A DNA stretch of 64,000 nt from Rhodanobacter fulvus Jip2. Its GTDB lineage: Bacteria; Pseudomonadota; Gammaproteobacteria; Xanthomonadales; Rhodanobacteraceae. Below the pieces are notes generated by a model that worked only from the letters and a program-made list of their open reading frames with translations, was not told the DNA's origin and did no database searches. The number at the start of each line of letters is the position of its first letter. The stretch's first letter is position 1. The stretch covers positions 1-64,000 of the forward strand of contig NZ_AJXU01000075.1 of the NCBI RefSeq assembly GCF_000264315.1. Reading direction: 5' to 3'. A program made the translations under genes and the position numbers. This document shows, piece after piece, positions 62,791 to 64,000 of the stretch.

Positions 62791-64000
62791 TTACATCAGG
62801 AAAATCGAGGCCAGGCCGAGGAAGATGAAGAAGCCGCCGCTGTCGGTCATCGCGGTGATCAGCACGCTGGAACCCAGCGCCGGGTCGCGCCCGAACCGGG
62901 TCATCAGCACGGGAATGCCGACGCCGGCGAACGCGGCCAGCAACAGGTTCAACGTCATCGCCGCGGTCATCACCAGGCCCAGCGACAGGCTGTCGTAAAG
63001 CCACCACGCCACGACGCCGATCACGCCGCCCCAGATCAGTCCGTTCAGCAGCGACACGGTCAGTTCCTTGCGCCACAGGCGCTTGGCGCTTTCGGCGGTG
63101 ATCTGGTTCAAGGCCAGCGCGCGCACGATCATGGTGATGGTCTGGTTGCCGGAGTTGCCGCCGATGCCGGCCACGATCGGCATCAGCGCGGCCAGCGCCA
63201 CCAGCCGCTCGATCGAATTCTCGAACAGGCCGATCACCCGTGACGCGATGAACGCGGTCACCAGGTTGATCGCCAGCCACGACCAGCGGTTGCGCAAGCT
63301 GGCCCACACCGAGGCGAAGATGTCCTCCTCCTCGCGCAGACCGGCGCGGCTCAACGCCTCGCTCTCGCCTTCCTCGCGGATCACGTCGACCATCGCATCG
63401 ATGGTGATGCGGCCGATCAGGTGGCCGTTGTCATCCACCACGGGGGCGGTCACCAGGTCGTAGCGTTCGAACGCCTGCGCCACTTCGTAGGCGTCGTTCT
63501 CGGGGTGGAACGTGTTGACGTCGGGCGCCATCACGTCGCTCACCATCTTGTCCGGCGCGTTGACCAGCAGCCAGTGCAGCGGCAGCACGCCGGTGAGCAG
63601 GTTGTCCTGGTTGATCACGAACAGCTTGTCGGTCTGCGCCGGCAGTTCGTCCCAGCGGCGCAGGTAGCGCAATACCACTTCCAGGCTTACATCCTCGCGG
63701 ATGGTCACCATCTCGAAATCCATCAGCGCGCCGAGCTGGTCGTCCTCGTAGGACAGCGCCGACTGCACCTGCTCGCGTTGCTGTGCGTCCAGGCCCGCCA
63801 TCAGCTCCGGCAGCATCGCCGTGGGCAGGTCTTCGACCAGGTCGGCCAGTTCGTCGGCGTCGAGGGTCTCGGCGGCGGCAAGGATCTCGTGGCGATCCAT
63901 ATCCGCGATCAGCGATTCGCGCACGGCGTCGGAGACTTCCAGCAGGATCTCGCCGTCGCGATCGGCCTTCACCAGTTGCCAGATCGCCAGACGGTCATCC
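62791..64000 (-). CDS. mgtE: Magnesium transporter MgtE (5' end outside window)
   Basis: At least 403 residues of a Mg2+ channel; the frame is open to the right edge, so the N-terminus lies beyond. Visible parts: cytosolic MgtE N domain (DDQLGALMDFEMVTI, about half), two CBS domains (VLPLHWLLVNAPDKMVSDVM; FERYDLVTAPVVDDNGHLIGRITIDAMVDVI) and a five-helix pore domain (LVALAALMPIVAGIGGNSGNQT, then ALGSSVLITAMTDSGGFFIFLGLASIFL). The GNSGNQT motif and MTD near the end mark the Mg-binding pore. Same strand as truD. Confidence 0.94.
   Translation of the reverse strand, partial: DDRLAIWQLVKADRDGEILLEVSDAVRESLIADMDRHEILAAAETLDADELADLVEDLPTAMLPELMAGLDAQQREQVQSALSYEDDQLGALMDFEMVTIREDVSLEVVLRYLRRWDELPAQTDKLFVINQDNLLTGVLPLHWLLVNAPDKMVSDVMAPDVNTFHPENDAYEVAQAFERYDLVTAPVVDDNGHLIGRITIDAMVDVIREEGESEALSRAGLREEEDIFASVWASLRNRWSWLAINLVTAFIASRVIGLFENSIERLVALAALMPIVAGIGGNSGNQTITMIVRALALNQITAESAKRLWRKELTVSLLNGLIWGGVIGVVAWWLYDSLSLGLVMTAAMTLNLLLAAFAGVGIPVLMTRFGRDPALGSSVLITAMTDSGGFFIFLGLASIFLM

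Overview
The window is a high-GC chromosomal segment of a gammaproteobacterium. Gene content and order point to the Xanthomonadales (Lysobacterales), most likely Rhodanobacteraceae (Dyella/Rhodanobacter/Frateuria-like). The reasons are FabV as enoyl-ACP reductase, an rpoE-rseA-mucD operon without rseB running into lepA-lepB-DUF4845-rnc-era-recO, an S-methyl-5'-thioinosine phosphorylase of the Pseudomonas/Xanthomonas type, and many xanthomonad-style intergenic palindromes. The genus is an inference; no rRNA gene is present. Almost everything is ordinary core genome. The exception is the left 2.9 kb.

Layout. 1-2.9 kb: accessory edge with REP-like palindromes, an AT-richer gene for a RloC/PrrC-like ABC-ATPase anticodon nuclease candidate, and a truncated orphan XRE antitoxin. 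2.9-6.5 kb: fabV, then cutC translationally coupled to a Tat-exported glycosylasparaginase, then a cold-shock gene. 6.7-9.8 kb: purine salvage (mtiP, hpt), nagZ and a CYTH protein. 10-14.9 kb: rlmD, the ydbL/ydbH envelope pair and a stand-alone REC-HPt protein. 14.9-23.8 kb: a long leftward run rpoE, rseA, mucD, lepA, lepB, DUF4845, rnc, era, recO, headed by a clear sigma-E promoter. 23.9-29.4 kb: a GGDEF-EAL protein with an uncharacterised partner, then a FadB/FadJ-type beta-oxidation enzyme. 29.4-34.4 kb: DUF2058, slyX, ugd, an FKBP isomerase and a CPA2 antiporter. 34.5-39 kb: tRNA-Ala-Glu-Asp, DUF1249, divergent ppsR/ppsA, tRNA-Ser. 39.2-44 kb: a PP2C phosphatase, rnhA-dnaQ, a YafS-like methyltransferase, gloB-mltD. 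44-53.1 kb: the protein quality-control block tig-clpP-clpX-lon-hupB-(tRNA-Val-tRNA-Asp)-ppiD. 53.1-54.2 kb: six tRNA genes with a recognisable promoter. 54.4-57.8 kb: ftsH-rlmE, divergent yhbY-Mth938. 57.8-64 kb: surE-pcm-yqaA-nlpD, a Smr protein, truD, and mgtE running off the right end.

Functional themes are envelope stress and proteolysis (RpoE/RseA/MucD, ClpXP, Lon, FtsH, Tig, PpiD, FKBP), RNA processing and modification (Rnc, Era, RlmD, RlmE, TruD, YhbY, tRNAs), peptidoglycan recycling and turnover (NagZ, MltD, NlpD) and outer-membrane lipid homeostasis (YdbH/YdbL). The most interesting candidate for an unusual system is the RloC-like protein at the left edge. No CRISPR array, intact insertion sequence, prophage or rRNA operon is visible.
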